Positions 8,377 to 18,326 of a stretch of DNA of 64,000 bases are shown here, piece after piece. The notes below the pieces were generated by a model. It was not told the origin of the DNA. It saw only the letters and a list, made by a program, of their open reading frames with translations, and made no database searches. The stretch's first letter is position 1, and the number at the start of each line of letters is the position of its first letter. This DNA is from Croceivirga thetidis (GTDB taxonomy: Bacteria > Bacteroidota > Bacteroidia > Flavobacteriales > Flavobacteriaceae): positions 700,929 through 764,928 of the forward strand of contig NZ_JAAWWL010000001.1 of the NCBI RefSeq assembly GCF_012272815.1, written 5' to 3'. A program made the position numbers and the translations under genes.

Positions 8377-9744
8377 ATGAAAAAAAACATTAAAAATGTA
8401 GTTCTTATTTATCTTATATCCTGGGTGCTAGGCTTTGTGTTGCTACTATGGCAACTGGTGGCAAGGGGTGAAGGTTTTGTAGAAAGTGTGCAACGGTATT
8501 TTGAAGATGTACTCCCCAACAAGTCATTTTTAGTCGCACAACATTTACTTTTCTTAATACTTCTGGTCTTATTTCTGCTTGTTCGTTATTTCCGAAAAGT
8601 TTACAGAAAATATGGTTCAAAATTGATGTTCAAGCGATTGGGTCTCTATTTGCTGCTTCCTGTCACCTTACTTGTCGTTAGCTTTAAAACCTTGGTGCAT
8701 TTGAATACCTCAGAAGTAATAGACTTTACTTGGGATGAAAAGGCAATGAACCAATCAGGAGAAGTCGCGAATTATTATGAGCGTGATGGTCTTCATCGCG
8801 GTATGAGCGTTTTTGGTTGGCAACAAGATAATACCGAAGGTATTGATGCCTTGGTTAAAGCCAATGTTGAATGGGTAGCCGTAGTTCCTTTTATATGGCA
8901 AGAAAATGAACAATCGCCCGAAGTGGCTTCAAAACGTGAAGACGGAATTTTTACCCGAAGGGATTCCACCTTTATTAAGGCCATTAACGATTTACATCAA
9001 AAGGGTATTCATGTGCACCTAAAACCACACCTATGGTTGGGTGAAGGTTGGCGCTCAAATCTAAATTATTCTTCAAAAGAAGATTGGGATACTTGGTTTA
9101 ACTCTTACCGAAGTCGCATGCTGCATTACGCGAAAATGGCCCAACTAACCAAGGCAGAGCTTTTTTGTGTTGGAACTGAACTACGCACTTCGATTAAAAA
9201 ACAACCCGAAGCTTGGAAACTACTAATTGCTGATATACGTGATATATACGACGGCCCACTTACCTACGCAGCGAATTGGTATGACGAATATGAACATATT
9301 GGTTTCTGGGATGCATTGGACTATATTGGGATTCAGGCATATTTTCCATTGACCAAAGTCGAAAATCCAGATTTGGAATCCATTAAAACCGGTTGGCAAC
9401 CCCACATTGAAACCTTGGCTGCATTATCCAAAACAGAAGGAAAACCAATCCTTTTTACCGAGGTTGGTTACAAAAGTGAAGCCTCAGCAACAATTAAACC
9501 TTGGGAATGGGACGATACTTTTGGGGTCTTGTATAAGAAAAAGTCAGACCAAACACAGCAATTGGCTTTTGAAGCCCTTTTTCAGGAACTATGGGACGAA
9601 GAATGGTTTGCCGGTGTCTACATTTGGGAATGGAATACCCGCAGTCAAGAAAGCAATGCACCGACCAATTTAAACTTCTCCCCTCGTTTTAAGCCCGCTG
9701 AAAATGTTATTGCCAAATGGTTCGGCCAGCCAAAAGTTCAATAG
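8377..9744 (+). CDS. Membrane-anchored GH113-like glycoside hydrolase
   Basis: 455 residues. Three membrane helices at the N-terminus (about residues 8-28, 50-70 and 88-106) put the following domain outside the cytoplasm. The domain is a TIM barrel like that of family GH113 (beta-mannanases and relatives): HRGMSVFGWQQD at the start, HVHLKPHLWLGEGW, FCVGTELRTS with Glu268 as likely acid/base, YAANWYDEYEHIGFWDALDY, YIGIQAYFPL, and ILFTEVGYKS with Glu362 as likely nucleophile, then YIWEW. GH113 members are usually about 330 residues; the three-helix N-terminus is extra. Substrate cannot be read from the sequence. It lies between DUF6090 blocks A and B on the same strand. Confidence 0.87.
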   Translation: MKKNIKNVVLIYLISWVLGFVLLLWQLVARGEGFVESVQRYFEDVLPNKSFLVAQHLLFLILLVLFLLVRYFRKVYRKYGSKLMFKRLGLYLLLPVTLLVVSFKTLVHLNTSEVIDFTWDEKAMNQSGEVANYYERDGLHRGMSVFGWQQDNTEGIDALVKANVEWVAVVPFIWQENEQSPEVASKREDGIFTRRDSTFIKAINDLHQKGIHVHLKPHLWLGEGWRSNLNYSSKEDWDTWFNSYRSRMLHYAKMAQLTKAELFCVGTELRTSIKKQPEAWKLLIADIRDIYDGPLTYAANWYDEYEHIGFWDALDYIGIQAYFPLTKVENPDLESIKTGWQPHIETLAALSKTEGKPILFTEVGYKSEASATIKPWEWDDTFGVLYKKKSDQTQQLAFEALFQELWDEEWFAGVYIWEWNTRSQESNAPTNLNFSPRFKPAENVIAKWFGQPKVQ

Positions 9745-9747
9745 CTA

Positions 9748-9786
9748 AAAAACGTAAATAGCTCAGCCCTAGAAGGCAACGTTTTT
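9748..9786 (+). terminator. Weak hairpin after the GH113-like gene
   Basis: AAAAACGT (9748-9755) and ACGTTTTT (9779-9786) can pair around a 23-base loop and end in a T-run. The stem is short and A/T-rich, so it is at best a leaky terminator. The surrounding gap 9745-9929 shows no gene. Confidence 0.25.
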
Positions 9787-9929
9787 ATTTCATATATTTA
9801 AAAAGGCGACGCCTAAACCAGACCAACCAATAATGAGAATAGTTGCAAGACCCAATTGGCAACAGCACCAATTGTATTTTCCCTCTATAAGTAAGCTGTT
9901 AGCAATCATTGGATTAATTGAATCAACCC

Positions 9930-11600
9930 ATGAAACATAGATTTTCACTACTCCTGCTTTTGATTTTTTTAGGCTCTTGTAATGAAGGGCAAAAAAATGA
10001 AAAAGACGCGCCTACAAATACCGCATTCACAACTACATCCTACGATGATTTGGTTCTACTGTTTCATGACTGGCGCGAATTTGAAAATCCGCCAAAACTT
10101 GACGGTGCACCGGATTATACTAAAGCAACTTTTGAAAAACGTTGGCCAAAATTCAAAGAACTCCAGCAAAAACTCATAAAAATAGACACTACCGATTGGC
10201 CCATTCCCGAACAGATAGACTGGATGATAGTTTGGGCCGAAATGAACGGTTACGATTTCAATCATCGGATTTTAAAACCTTGGGAACGCGACCCAGCCTT
10301 TTACAAATCGGTATGGACGTACAAAAGTGATGTTCCAGCCCACGAGGGTCCAACCCACCATGGAACATTAGAATTGTGGACCTATGAATTTCCACTCACT
10401 AACAATGAAAAAGAACGCTTACTCAGCGACTTAAAGGTTATTCCCACATTGAATAAGCAAGCCGAACAAAATCTTACCGGTAATGCCAAAGATTTGTGGG
10501 TAGCGGGTATTCGTGATATCAAGAATCAAAGTACCGTTTTAAAAACGATTTTATACCAACAAGGGGTACGTGAAGATTCTGCTTTGGTTGATGCTATAAT
10601 GGAAGCAGTGGCATCGACTGATGCATTGGCAATCTGGTTGCAAGACCAAGCCGATTCAAAAACGGGACCTTCAGGTATTGGAAAAGACAACTACACCTGG
10701 TATTTGCAAAATGTGCATTTGGTTCCCTTGACCTGGGAAGACGAGGTCATGATTTTAAAAAGGGAACTTGCCCGAGCTTGGTCCGCTTTAAAATTGGAGG
10801 AACATCAAAACAGAAATTTGCCCGAATTGGTTGCGGCAGATTCGCCAGAAGCCTATGATAACATGGCTGATGCAGCTGCACGAAGTCTAATTGACTTTTT
10901 AGAGCAGCAAGATATTGTTACCGTTAAGCCCTATTTTGAACCCGCACTTCGAGAGCATTTGGGGGCCTTTGTCCCTGAAGAAAAACGCAACTTTTTTTGG
11001 ATAGGAGCCCATTACGACCAACGACCACTCTACTCCCATTTTTACCATTGGTTCGAATTGGCACGAATGGACAAGGAGCCGCGTAAAAGCGAAATACGAA
11101 GGGGGCCATTATTGTATAATATTTTTGATTCAAGAAATGAGGGAACAGCCACCGCGGTCGAAGAAATGTTCATGGATGCCGGATTGTATCAAGACTCACC
11201 GCGCAGCAGGGAGATTGTCTATATCATGATTGCCCAACGGGCGGCAAGAGGGTTGGGGTCTTTGTATGCCCACGCGAATGAAATGACAGTGGAAGAGGCC
11301 GGTGGAATTCACTCAGCATATACCCCAAGGGGATGGATGAAGACCGAAAAAGAACTGCTGATTTTTGAGCAACACCTGTATTTGCGGCAACCCGGTTATG
11401 GCACAAGCTATATTACCGGAAAGTATTTATTAGAGGCCGCCATGGCCGATTATGCCAGAATTCAAGAGCTGGAAGGGAAACCATTTAAAACAAAAGAATT
11501 CTTTGACGAATTGAATAGCATCGGCAACATTCCCATGGTTTTAGGCCATTGGGAAATGACAGGCGAAAAAGAACAACTAAAACCTATTTTGAATGATTAA
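9930..11600 (+). CDS. DUF885-like lipoprotein, probably metallopeptidase-related
   Basis: About 556 residues from the ATG at 9930 (a TTG at 9918 is in frame but less likely). Lipoprotein signal [17 protein letters not shown]. The C-terminal half matches DUF885: an [17 protein letters not shown] helix corresponding to the usual EGWAxYxE stretch, a [21 protein letters not shown] stretch split here only by numbering, and [18 protein letters not shown]. The zinc-type HExxPGH motif expected earlier is not present; the aligned place reads YSHFYHW. The protein may therefore be catalytically altered or inactive (inference). It lies between blocks A and B. Its last 8 bases are the first 8 of copy B1, giving the same ND ending seen in array members. 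Confidence 0.8.
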   Translation: MKHRFSLLLLLIFLGSCNEGQKNEKDAPTNTAFTTTSYDDLVLLFHDWREFENPPKLDGAPDYTKATFEKRWPKFKELQQKLIKIDTTDWPIPEQIDWMIVWAEMNGYDFNHRILKPWERDPAFYKSVWTYKSDVPAHEGPTHHGTLELWTYEFPLTNNEKERLLSDLKVIPTLNKQAEQNLTGNAKDLWVAGIRDIKNQSTVLKTILYQQGVREDSALVDAIMEAVASTDALAIWLQDQADSKTGPSGIGKDNYTWYLQNVHLVPLTWEDEVMILKRELARAWSALKLEEHQNRNLPELVAADSPEAYDNMADAAARSLIDFLEQQDIVTVKPYFEPALREHLGAFVPEEKRNFFWIGAHYDQRPLYSHFYHWFELARMDKEPRKSEIRRGPLLYNIFDSRNEGTATAVEEMFMDAGLYQDSPRSREIVYIMIAQRAARGLGSLYAHANEMTVEEAGGIHSAYTPRGWMKTEKELLIFEQHLYLRQPGYGTSYITGKYLLEAAMADYARIQELEGKPFKTKEFFDELNSIGNIPMVLGHWEMTGEKEQLKPILND

Positions 11601-12330
11601 GTTCTTCCGTCGCATACGCCAAAAACTTTTCAAAGAGCATCAAGGCTCCAGATACCTGCTTTATGCTATTGGTGAAATCGTTTTGGTGGTGATTGGGATA
11701 CTTATTGCTCTTCAAATCAATAATTGGAATGAAAACAAAAAGGCAAGGAAAAATGAAATTGTCATTTTAAATCAATTCCTTAAAAATTTTCAAGCCAATG
11801 ATAGCATTATCAAGGAAGGGTTTACAGACTATGCAGCCCAAAAAATGTACATCGATGCAATGCTAAGGTATAGCGGACCTAATCCCAAACTACCAGAAGA
11901 TTTTGAAACTGCAGATTCCATTGGAAGATTTACTTATGTCAAAGTAGATTTAGCTTATGGCTCCATTGAATTTCCAAGCCAACAAATTGACAAACTGACC
12001 AATGAACCTTTAAAACTCGAGTTATCAATTTTTCCAAGTGTATATTCTTCCTATAAAGAACAAGAAGATCAACTCATTGAACTCACCTTGAATCAACGGC
12101 GAAGACATCAAAAACACGTGACCTTGTTGGCAAGGGTCAGTGGATTTGAAAAACAACGATTTGAATCTGACACTTTAGGCTGGTTAAAAGACAAGGAATT
12201 GCAAAATATTACAACAGATAAAAAATGGGTTACAAATGGTGCCCTAAGAGAACTTAAAAAGTTAGACAATCAGAATCGCAGCATTCTCAATTTGATAAAA
12301 CTTGAATTAAATCAAGCTATCAATGATTAA
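11593..12330 (+). CDS. DUF6090-type membrane protein, array copy B1
   Basis: 245 residues. The anchor departs slightly from the others ([15 protein letters not shown]). The outer domain carries an [13 protein letters not shown] segment and a [20 protein letters not shown] segment, both matched in order in A1, so A1 and B1 are closer to each other than to their neighbours. It overlaps the DUF885 gene and the next copy by 8 bases each (ATGATTAA). Confidence 0.88.
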   Translation: MIKFFRRIRQKLFKEHQGSRYLLYAIGEIVLVVIGILIALQINNWNENKKARKNEIVILNQFLKNFQANDSIIKEGFTDYAAQKMYIDAMLRYSGPNPKLPEDFETADSIGRFTYVKVDLAYGSIEFPSQQIDKLTNEPLKLELSIFPSVYSSYKEQEDQLIELTLNQRRRHQKHVTLLARVSGFEKQRFESDTLGWLKDKELQNITTDKKWVTNGALRELKKLDNQNRSILNLIKLELNQAIND

Positions 12331-13054
12331 ATTTTTCCGCCGCATACGTCAAAATTTACTTCAAGAGAACCGTTTCTCAAAGTACCTCCTATATGCGATA
12401 GGTGAAATTATACTGGTGGTCATTGGAATATTGATTGCGTTACAGGTCAACAATTGGAATGAAAAACGAATACTAAGAACCACCCAAAATAATTACCTCA
12501 GAGAACTAAAGGCTGATATTGATATTATGAATGTTGAATACAAATTAATTGTGGACGATCATACCCAGAAATTGAAAGCTGCCCAAGATGTTTTTCAAAG
12601 TCTAAATACCTGTGAACTCAACCATAATCAAAAAAAACGTTTTGATGAATTGCTTCTAACCTATAATTCCCTTACAGTCTTATATCAGGTACGAAACACC
12701 TATGAAGAAATGCTTTCTGCCAATATTTATTCGGAATTGGAGAACAAGAAAGTTAAAAATTTTGTTTCCGAATTTTATGAACATAGAGATGCCATGCAGC
12801 ACTATATAGATGATTTTCGACAAGATATTGGTGTAACCTATCCCACCATTAAAAAGCATGTGAGTTTTGAATATGATGGTAATGGAGAAACTACAGTATC
12901 TTATGAGATTTCAGATTTATGCAATGACAGCGAATTCAAAAATGCCATTTTTGAATCGGTTAGAACCAAAGAATATATTATGCAAATGACTACTATACTC
13001 TCAGAAAAACTTGAGGTAATGGTGCAAATGCTGGAAACAGAAATGGATAATTAA
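12323..13054 (+). CDS. DUF6090-type membrane protein, array copy B2
   Basis: 243 residues. Anchor of the RQNLLQENRFSK type, shared with B5. The middle motif is weak (NTYEEMLSANIYSELENKKV, then FVSEFYEH). A Cys in LNTCEL and another in SDLCNDSE are unusual for the family. A 12-base gap follows; it begins as ATAATTAAG, possibly a damaged ATGATTAAG start (see findings). Confidence 0.87.
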   Translation: MIKFFRRIRQNLLQENRFSKYLLYAIGEIILVVIGILIALQVNNWNEKRILRTTQNNYLRELKADIDIMNVEYKLIVDDHTQKLKAAQDVFQSLNTCELNHNQKKRFDELLLTYNSLTVLYQVRNTYEEMLSANIYSELENKKVKNFVSEFYEHRDAMQHYIDDFRQDIGVTYPTIKKHVSFEYDGNGETTVSYEISDLCNDSEFKNAIFESVRTKEYIMQMTTILSEKLEVMVQMLETEMDN

Positions 13055-13066
13055 GTCGTATACACT

Positions 13067-13813
13067 ATGCTAAAATTCTTTCGTCGCATTCGTCAAAAAT
13101 TACTTCAAGAGAATCGGTTTTCAAAATATTTGCTCTATGCTATTGGTGAGATAGTCTTGGTCATGATCGGTATTCTATTGGCGCTTCAAATAAATAACTG
13201 GAACGAAAATTTAAAAGCAAGGAAAGAGGAGCAAAGAATACTGAAATTATTAAAAGATGAAGTAAGTAGGGACATTTCTCTCTTAGAAAATTTAATTGAA
13301 AGTGGAAAAAGAAGAGGAGCGGAAATGGATTCTCTTATGATCATGTTAGCCAATAAGCAAAATTATGATGTCTCAAATTTTCTACGTCTTAGCTATTCAA
13401 GTCTTGGTTTTGAAGGTCATTTTAAATCAAGTGCTGGCACCTATGAAGAATCCCTTGCTGCAGGAAGCATCAAGTCAATTACCAATGAGACCCTAAGACA
13501 AAAAATATTTTCTTATTACGGTGACGTCAAATTAAATTATACCGATAAGAATGCCCAGAAAATTATTTACGAGAGTATTTACCCTGTGTTTTTTAAGAAG
13601 ATAATGGCCACAAACGAGGCTTTGCAATCTGCAGAGTTGCCAAGTCGATTAAAGCCTATTGATTTGATGGCCCTGGGAAAAGACCCTGAATTTATGGCCA
13701 TGATTATTCAAAAACGCACAGCAGAAACCTTTCAAATCTTTGACTGGGGCATATTTCTTGAAAAGGCAACCGAGCTCCATAAAGAAATAAACCAAGAAAT
13801 AGAACATGATTAA
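13067..13813 (+). CDS. DUF6090-type membrane protein, array copy B3
   Basis: 248 residues starting MLKFF. Like the other ATGCTA starts (B6, B9, C7) it follows a gap, since ATGC cannot overlap a TGA stop. Anchor with [17 protein letters not shown]. Middle motif GTYEESLAAGSIKSITNETL then RQKIFSYYGD. Ends in EHD through an 8-base overlap with B4. Its first 120 bases resemble those of B9 more than those of its direct neighbours. Confidence 0.88.
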   Translation: MLKFFRRIRQKLLQENRFSKYLLYAIGEIVLVMIGILLALQINNWNENLKARKEEQRILKLLKDEVSRDISLLENLIESGKRRGAEMDSLMIMLANKQNYDVSNFLRLSYSSLGFEGHFKSSAGTYEESLAAGSIKSITNETLRQKIFSYYGDVKLNYTDKNAQKIIYESIYPVFFKKIMATNEALQSAELPSRLKPIDLMALGKDPEFMAMIIQKRTAETFQIFDWGIFLEKATELHKEINQEIEHD

Positions 13814-14555
13814 ATTCTTTCGCCGAATCCGCCAGAAATTGCTCTCCGAAAATAAATTTTCTAAGTACATCCTCTATGCCATTGCTGAAATCATCTTGGT
13901 GGTCATCGGTATTTTGATTGCATTACAGATCAACAATTGGAACGAGGAACGAAAAAGGGCTGCGCTCGAAGAAAAGATATTGTTGGAAATTAAAGATGAC
14001 CTTAAATTCAATATAGAAAAAGCCAAAAAAGAGATTGAAATAGAACAAACAGTCATTACTTCAATTAATCTGCTATCCTCAAAATTTTTTGAACAAAAGG
14101 AATACGATGAAGGTCTCGATAAGCATTTTAACAATTGCTTCTATTGGCCAACTGCCAGTTGGAAATTATCTGGGTACGAAACCTTGAAATCGCAAGGAGT
14201 TGCATTGGTTCAGTCAGAAGAACTGAGAAGCACCATCATTGATCTTTACGAAATACAATACAATGAACTGGCTGAAATCATTAGAACTACTGAAGGCTAC
14301 TCTGCTGCCTCAACCGTGTTAGTGCATGCCAATCTCGAATATCAACTGGGATATTCAAACAAGATTCCTTTGAACATTGGGGCTGCAAAGCCAATACATA
14401 CTGAAGCATTGAAAAACAATACCGAATTTTATGGGCTAATGACCTTTTGGCGGGTACTGCGACTTGAAGGTATCCGTATTAGAAAAAAAACCATAACCTA
14501 TTGCGAAGATTTGATAGTCCAAATAGACGACCATCTTAAAAAACAAATTCAATGA
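13806..14555 (+). CDS. DUF6090-type membrane protein, array copy B4
   Basis: 249 residues. The only copy with AIAEI in place of the conserved GEI (Gly27 to Ala); Glu28 is kept. Middle motif: SGYETLKSQGVALVQSEELR then STIIDLYEIQY, the 'Y.TLKS.G' subtype also seen in B5, B9 and C7. Cys in NNCFYW and in YCEDL. It overlaps B5 by 4 bases. Confidence 0.88.
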   Translation: MIKFFRRIRQKLLSENKFSKYILYAIAEIILVVIGILIALQINNWNEERKRAALEEKILLEIKDDLKFNIEKAKKEIEIEQTVITSINLLSSKFFEQKEYDEGLDKHFNNCFYWPTASWKLSGYETLKSQGVALVQSEELRSTIIDLYEIQYNELAEIIRTTEGYSAASTVLVHANLEYQLGYSNKIPLNIGAAKPIHTEALKNNTEFYGLMTFWRVLRLEGIRIRKKTITYCEDLIVQIDDHLKKQIQ

Positions 14556-15268
14556 TCAAGTTCTTTCGCCGCTTCCGTCAAAATCTGCTTCAAGAGAACC
14601 GCTTCTCAAAATACCTGCTTTATGCCATTGGTGAGATTGTCCTAGTAGTTGTCGGAATTCTAATAGCACTTCAAATCAATAATTGGAACGAGAAACAAAA
14701 GACGGTACAATTTGAACAAAAACTTTCAACTGAGCTCATTCAATCATTGCAAAGTGATATTAAAGGAATGCGATTTGTTATTAAAGAGAATAGAGAAATT
14801 ATGCAACAAGCTTCTGTGATAATTGAACTTATCGAAGGCCAAAGAACGTATCATGACTCACTAAGCACTTATATCTTCAACGCGCATGAATATTACCATC
14901 ATAGTTTTGATAAATCTGCATATGAAACTTCCAGAACACACGGGCTATATTTCATTAAAAACGACAGTACAAGAAAACAACTTTCAGATTTGTATGAATG
15001 GCAATATGAACATAATAGTAATCTAAGACCGATTAGAAATGACTTCTATTCATCAACAGTAGAACCTTTTCTAGCGGAAAACTTTGCACTAGAATTAACC
15101 GAAAATAAAGGCCTCATTCCCCATAACCCTGAGGACTTGATAAAAAACCCGAAGTATAAATTCATTATTATGTCAAGTATAAGCAAAACAAGAACTACGC
15201 TATACTGGCAAAATAAGTTCTTAGAAAATATGGAAACCATTAAAAAAAGATTAAAAAGTGAATTCTAA
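14552..15268 (+). CDS. DUF6090-type membrane protein, array copy B5
   Basis: 238 residues. Anchor RRFRQNLLQENRFSKYLLYA, nearly the same as B2. Middle motif SAYETSRTHGLYFIKNDSTR, then KQLSDLYEWQY, followed by a proline- and asparagine-bearing region (GLIPHNPEDLIKNPKYKF) that recurs in other members as a '...DP.F...' segment. A 3-base gap separates it from B6. Confidence 0.88.
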   Translation: MIKFFRRFRQNLLQENRFSKYLLYAIGEIVLVVVGILIALQINNWNEKQKTVQFEQKLSTELIQSLQSDIKGMRFVIKENREIMQQASVIIELIEGQRTYHDSLSTYIFNAHEYYHHSFDKSAYETSRTHGLYFIKNDSTRKQLSDLYEWQYEHNSNLRPIRNDFYSSTVEPFLAENFALELTENKGLIPHNPEDLIKNPKYKFIIMSSISKTRTTLYWQNKFLENMETIKKRLKSEF

Positions 15269-15271
15269 TCA

Positions 15272-16093
15272 ATGCTAAAATTTTTCCGTCGTATTCGCCA
15301 CAAACTACTTGCTGAAAACCGATTCAGCAAATACTTCCTTTATGCCATAGGTGAAATTGTACTTGTGGTCATTGGTATTCTGATTGCATTGCAGATCAAC
15401 AATTGGAACGAGGAACGAAAAAATATTGCTCAAAAAAATGCGTACTGTGCCCAATTGATTACAAGTTTAAAATCGGATCGTAAAGTGTTGAAAGAGTTTT
15501 ACAATCGCCTTTTGGCAGTCGAGAAAAAAGGAAAGTACCTGTGGGAATTTGTAAGTGGCACTGAAATGGAAATCGATACCAATCTTTTCAAAAACCATTT
15601 TTTAAGTGCCGCAAATGCTTTTGAATTTACCCCAAAAACTACTGCCTATGACAATATGGTAGCCAGTAATGGGCTTAATCTAATTAAAAATGATTCTTTA
15701 AAAATTTTGTTGCCCATATATTTTGTTCCACAAAAGGGTGAATTAGAAAGTGCCAAGCAACGTAGTGACTATGATGCTTCCTATAATAATACTCGATTTG
15801 AATTTACCTCGCCTATGATGCTAAAAAAATATCTAAACGCAATCTTCAAAGCGAGTCCAGGAACTATGGAAGCAGGATTAGTTGAAGAAAATCAGGATGC
15901 TCAAATGGATTTAGAGGTAGACCTATCCCAATTTGAAATGGATTGGGAAAAATTAAGAAAGAGTAAGGTTTACAAAGTTTATCTCGGAAGAATGCTCGCC
16001 ATTAGGGAACCCCAATTAAATTCTACCAAGGAGAAACAACTTCTTATTGAAAAAATGATTAATCTTCTTGAAAAAGAAATAAATCAACGATGA
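15272..16093 (+). CDS. DUF6090-type membrane protein, array copy B6 (longest)
   Basis: 273 residues, about 25-35 more than its relatives. The excess lies in the C-terminal third, an acidic insert around VEENQDAQMDLEVDLSQFEM. It starts MLKFF and has anchor RHKLLAENRFSKYFLYA. Middle motif TTAYDNMVASNGLNLIKNDS. A 27-base stretch of its anchor (from CTTGCTGAAAACCG at 15308) is identical to that in B7. It overlaps B7 by 4 bases. Confidence 0.88.
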   Translation: MLKFFRRIRHKLLAENRFSKYFLYAIGEIVLVVIGILIALQINNWNEERKNIAQKNAYCAQLITSLKSDRKVLKEFYNRLLAVEKKGKYLWEFVSGTEMEIDTNLFKNHFLSAANAFEFTPKTTAYDNMVASNGLNLIKNDSLKILLPIYFVPQKGELESAKQRSDYDASYNNTRFEFTSPMMLKKYLNAIFKASPGTMEAGLVEENQDAQMDLEVDLSQFEMDWEKLRKSKVYKVYLGRMLAIREPQLNSTKEKQLLIEKMINLLEKEINQR

Positions 16094-16857
16094 TCAAGTT
16101 CTTTCGCCGTATTCGCCAAAAACTGCTTGCTGAAAACCGATTCAGCAAATACCTATTTTACGCCATCGGTGAAATAATTTTGGTCATGATTGGAATTTTG
16201 CTGGCCCTCCAAGTCAATAATTGGAATCAAGATCGCATTAACGATAAAAAAGAAATTGAGATTTTAAAAGCACTTAAAACAGATGTTGAAATCAATTTGG
16301 GCCAATTTGACCACTACAAAAATCTGGTCGGGGTAAAAACAGATGTTCTTGTCAAAATATTGAACGGTACCTATGACACCTTAAAATACATAGAGGTAAA
16401 TGGTGATAGCATAAATGAACTCTTCGTAACAAGATTTGAATACGACTTAACTATTCAAGACTTAACAATAAAGGAAACCTTTAGTAATGGTAATAACGCG
16501 CTTATTAAATCAGACGAACTTCGAAAAGAGATTTTCAATTACTATAATTTGATTGATGATCGCAGAGGCGCCATGAAAACAGGACGAAGTAATTGGACTG
16601 CCCTGTTATCTGGGTTGATTCCCGGTGAACTTTATGAAACCGGTATCAATGAAGACTCAACCGATGAATTGAGCCCAATCGTACCAAAAGTAGTTATTCA
16701 AAAACTGAAGACGGATTTGGAGGTATTACGACCTGCAATCAATGCTGAAATTCAATATTCGAGCCGTGCTTATCGCAATCTCAATCAACTTAAAAAACGT
16801 GCAAATAATTTGATTCAGCAGCTTGATCAAGAGATAAAAAGTAAAAGCAATGATTAA
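16090..16857 (+). CDS. DUF6090-type membrane protein, array copy B7
   Basis: 255 residues. Anchor RQKLLAENRFSKYLFYAIGE with LVMIGILLALQVNNWNQ. Middle motif IKETFSNGNNALIKSDELRK, then EIFNYYNL. A glycine/proline-bearing link (LSGLIPGELYETGINEDSTD) follows, unlike most copies. The last helix is basic and glutamine-rich. It ends in SND through an 8-base overlap with B8. Confidence 0.88.
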   Translation: MIKFFRRIRQKLLAENRFSKYLFYAIGEIILVMIGILLALQVNNWNQDRINDKKEIEILKALKTDVEINLGQFDHYKNLVGVKTDVLVKILNGTYDTLKYIEVNGDSINELFVTRFEYDLTIQDLTIKETFSNGNNALIKSDELRKEIFNYYNLIDDRRGAMKTGRSNWTALLSGLIPGELYETGINEDSTDELSPIVPKVVIQKLKTDLEVLRPAINAEIQYSSRAYRNLNQLKKRANNLIQQLDQEIKSKSND

Positions 16858-17584
16858 ATTTTTCCGACGTATCCGCCAAAAACTTCTTGAAGAAAATCGC
16901 TTCAGTAAATACCTTTTGTACGCTATTGGTGAAATTACCTTGGTCATGATTGGTATTCTATTGGCCCTCCAGGTCAATAATTGGAATGAAGCCCGAAAAA
17001 ATAGCATTAATGAACAGCTATACTTGATTAATATTCGTGATGAGGTAGCTGCCGATTCTACGGCACTTCATAGAACATGGTTCCAGAACTACCCGAAAAA
17101 AGTCAACAACTTGCATCAAACAAAACAATATATAACGGGCGATTATGCGCTGATTGATACCCTGGCGTTCATTGATGCTGTCGGATTTGGTGGCGTGGGC
17201 AGCAGGAGTACCTTCTACGGAAGCTCGAGAACCTACCAAGAATTAATCAGTACTGGTAATTTGAGTCTGATAAGCAGTGAAAAGCTAAGGCAACAAATTG
17301 TGGAATATTTTGATGGCAAAGAATTTGTAAACAAATATGCCAACAACATCAGGACCCCTTATGCCGATTATGTGAATTCGTTCAAATATTTTAATTCAAA
17401 ATTTCCTGACAGCATCAATAAAGCGGAAATACCAAGAATGCTTAAAAAAATCAAAACAGATGAATTTTATGGGCTTATCAATCAAGAATTAACTTACGCC
17501 TATTCCATACATCGAGCTTTGGAACGTAACAAACAAGAAGCCCACCAACTTTATGACAGCATCCAAAAATTTCTAAGCAAGTAA
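16850..17584 (+). CDS. DUF6090-type membrane protein, array copy B8
   Basis: 244 residues. Anchor [20 protein letters not shown] with TLVMIGILLALQVNNWNE. The middle motif is strong: SSRTYQELISTGNLSLISSE then KLRQQIVEYFDG. A glycine-rich VGFGGVGSRS loop precedes it. It shares a run of synonymous codon choices with B10 in the anchor (GAAGAAAATCGCTTCAGT). One base separates it from B9. Confidence 0.88.
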   Translation: MIKFFRRIRQKLLEENRFSKYLLYAIGEITLVMIGILLALQVNNWNEARKNSINEQLYLINIRDEVAADSTALHRTWFQNYPKKVNNLHQTKQYITGDYALIDTLAFIDAVGFGGVGSRSTFYGSSRTYQELISTGNLSLISSEKLRQQIVEYFDGKEFVNKYANNIRTPYADYVNSFKYFNSKFPDSINKAEIPRMLKKIKTDEFYGLINQELTYAYSIHRALERNKQEAHQLYDSIQKFLSK

Positions 17585-17585
17585 T

Positions 17586-18326
17586 ATGCTAAAATTCTTT
17601 CGTCGTATTCGCCAAAAACTCCTTCAAGAAAATCGGTTTTCTAAATATCTGCTCTATGCGATTGGAGAGATTATCTTGGTCATGATTGGAATTTTGCTAG
17701 CCCTCCAAGTCAATAATTGGAACGAAGGGATAAAAGCAAAAGCAAATGAAATAAAGCTTCTTAAGGAATTGAGAAAAGATGTGGCCTTTTCAGTCGGCGA
17801 ATTGGATACCGTAATTCAATATAATCAGGTTTCCGTTAACTACTTAAAGAAAATTCAAAACCATATTATTAATGACCTCCCCTACTCAAAAGTTTTGGAC
17901 ACTGCATTTACTTACATAGATATATTTCAAATCCCGTATTTACCCAAAACAACCTATGAGACCTTAAAAGTGAGGGGTATTGATAAAATTAGTAATGATA
18001 GTCTCAAAGCAAAAATCATAAGTATTTACGATTTTGAATTTCAACGTATCGAAGATGATTGGGGGGAATGGGAATGGAGTTTTAACCAAAACACCACCCA
18101 ACGCATGATGATAAGCCATATTCGAAGAAGTGATAACTATGATGACGATATTGCACGACCAAACGACTACGAAGCACTGAAAACAAATGTTGAGTTTGGC
18201 AATTTTCTAAATGTGCTCATAGTACTTAGAACAGGTCATGTAGAGGCAATGACTTGGACGCGGAAAAAAGTAGAAGAATTACACCAACTTTTAAATAAAG
18301 AATTATACCGTAACCAAAATGATTAA
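17586..18326 (+). CDS. DUF6090-type membrane protein, array copy B9
   Basis: 246 residues starting MLKFF, anchor as in B3. Middle motif TTYETLKVRGIDKISNDSLK then AKIISIYDFEF. It is followed by a tryptophan cluster (DDWGEWEWSF) not seen in other copies, and a possible ligand or packing site. Ends in QND through an 8-base overlap with B10. Confidence 0.88.
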   Translation: MLKFFRRIRQKLLQENRFSKYLLYAIGEIILVMIGILLALQVNNWNEGIKAKANEIKLLKELRKDVAFSVGELDTVIQYNQVSVNYLKKIQNHIINDLPYSKVLDTAFTYIDIFQIPYLPKTTYETLKVRGIDKISNDSLKAKIISIYDFEFQRIEDDWGEWEWSFNQNTTQRMMISHIRRSDNYDDDIARPNDYEALKTNVEFGNFLNVLIVLRTGHVEAMTWTRKKVEELHQLLNKELYRNQND

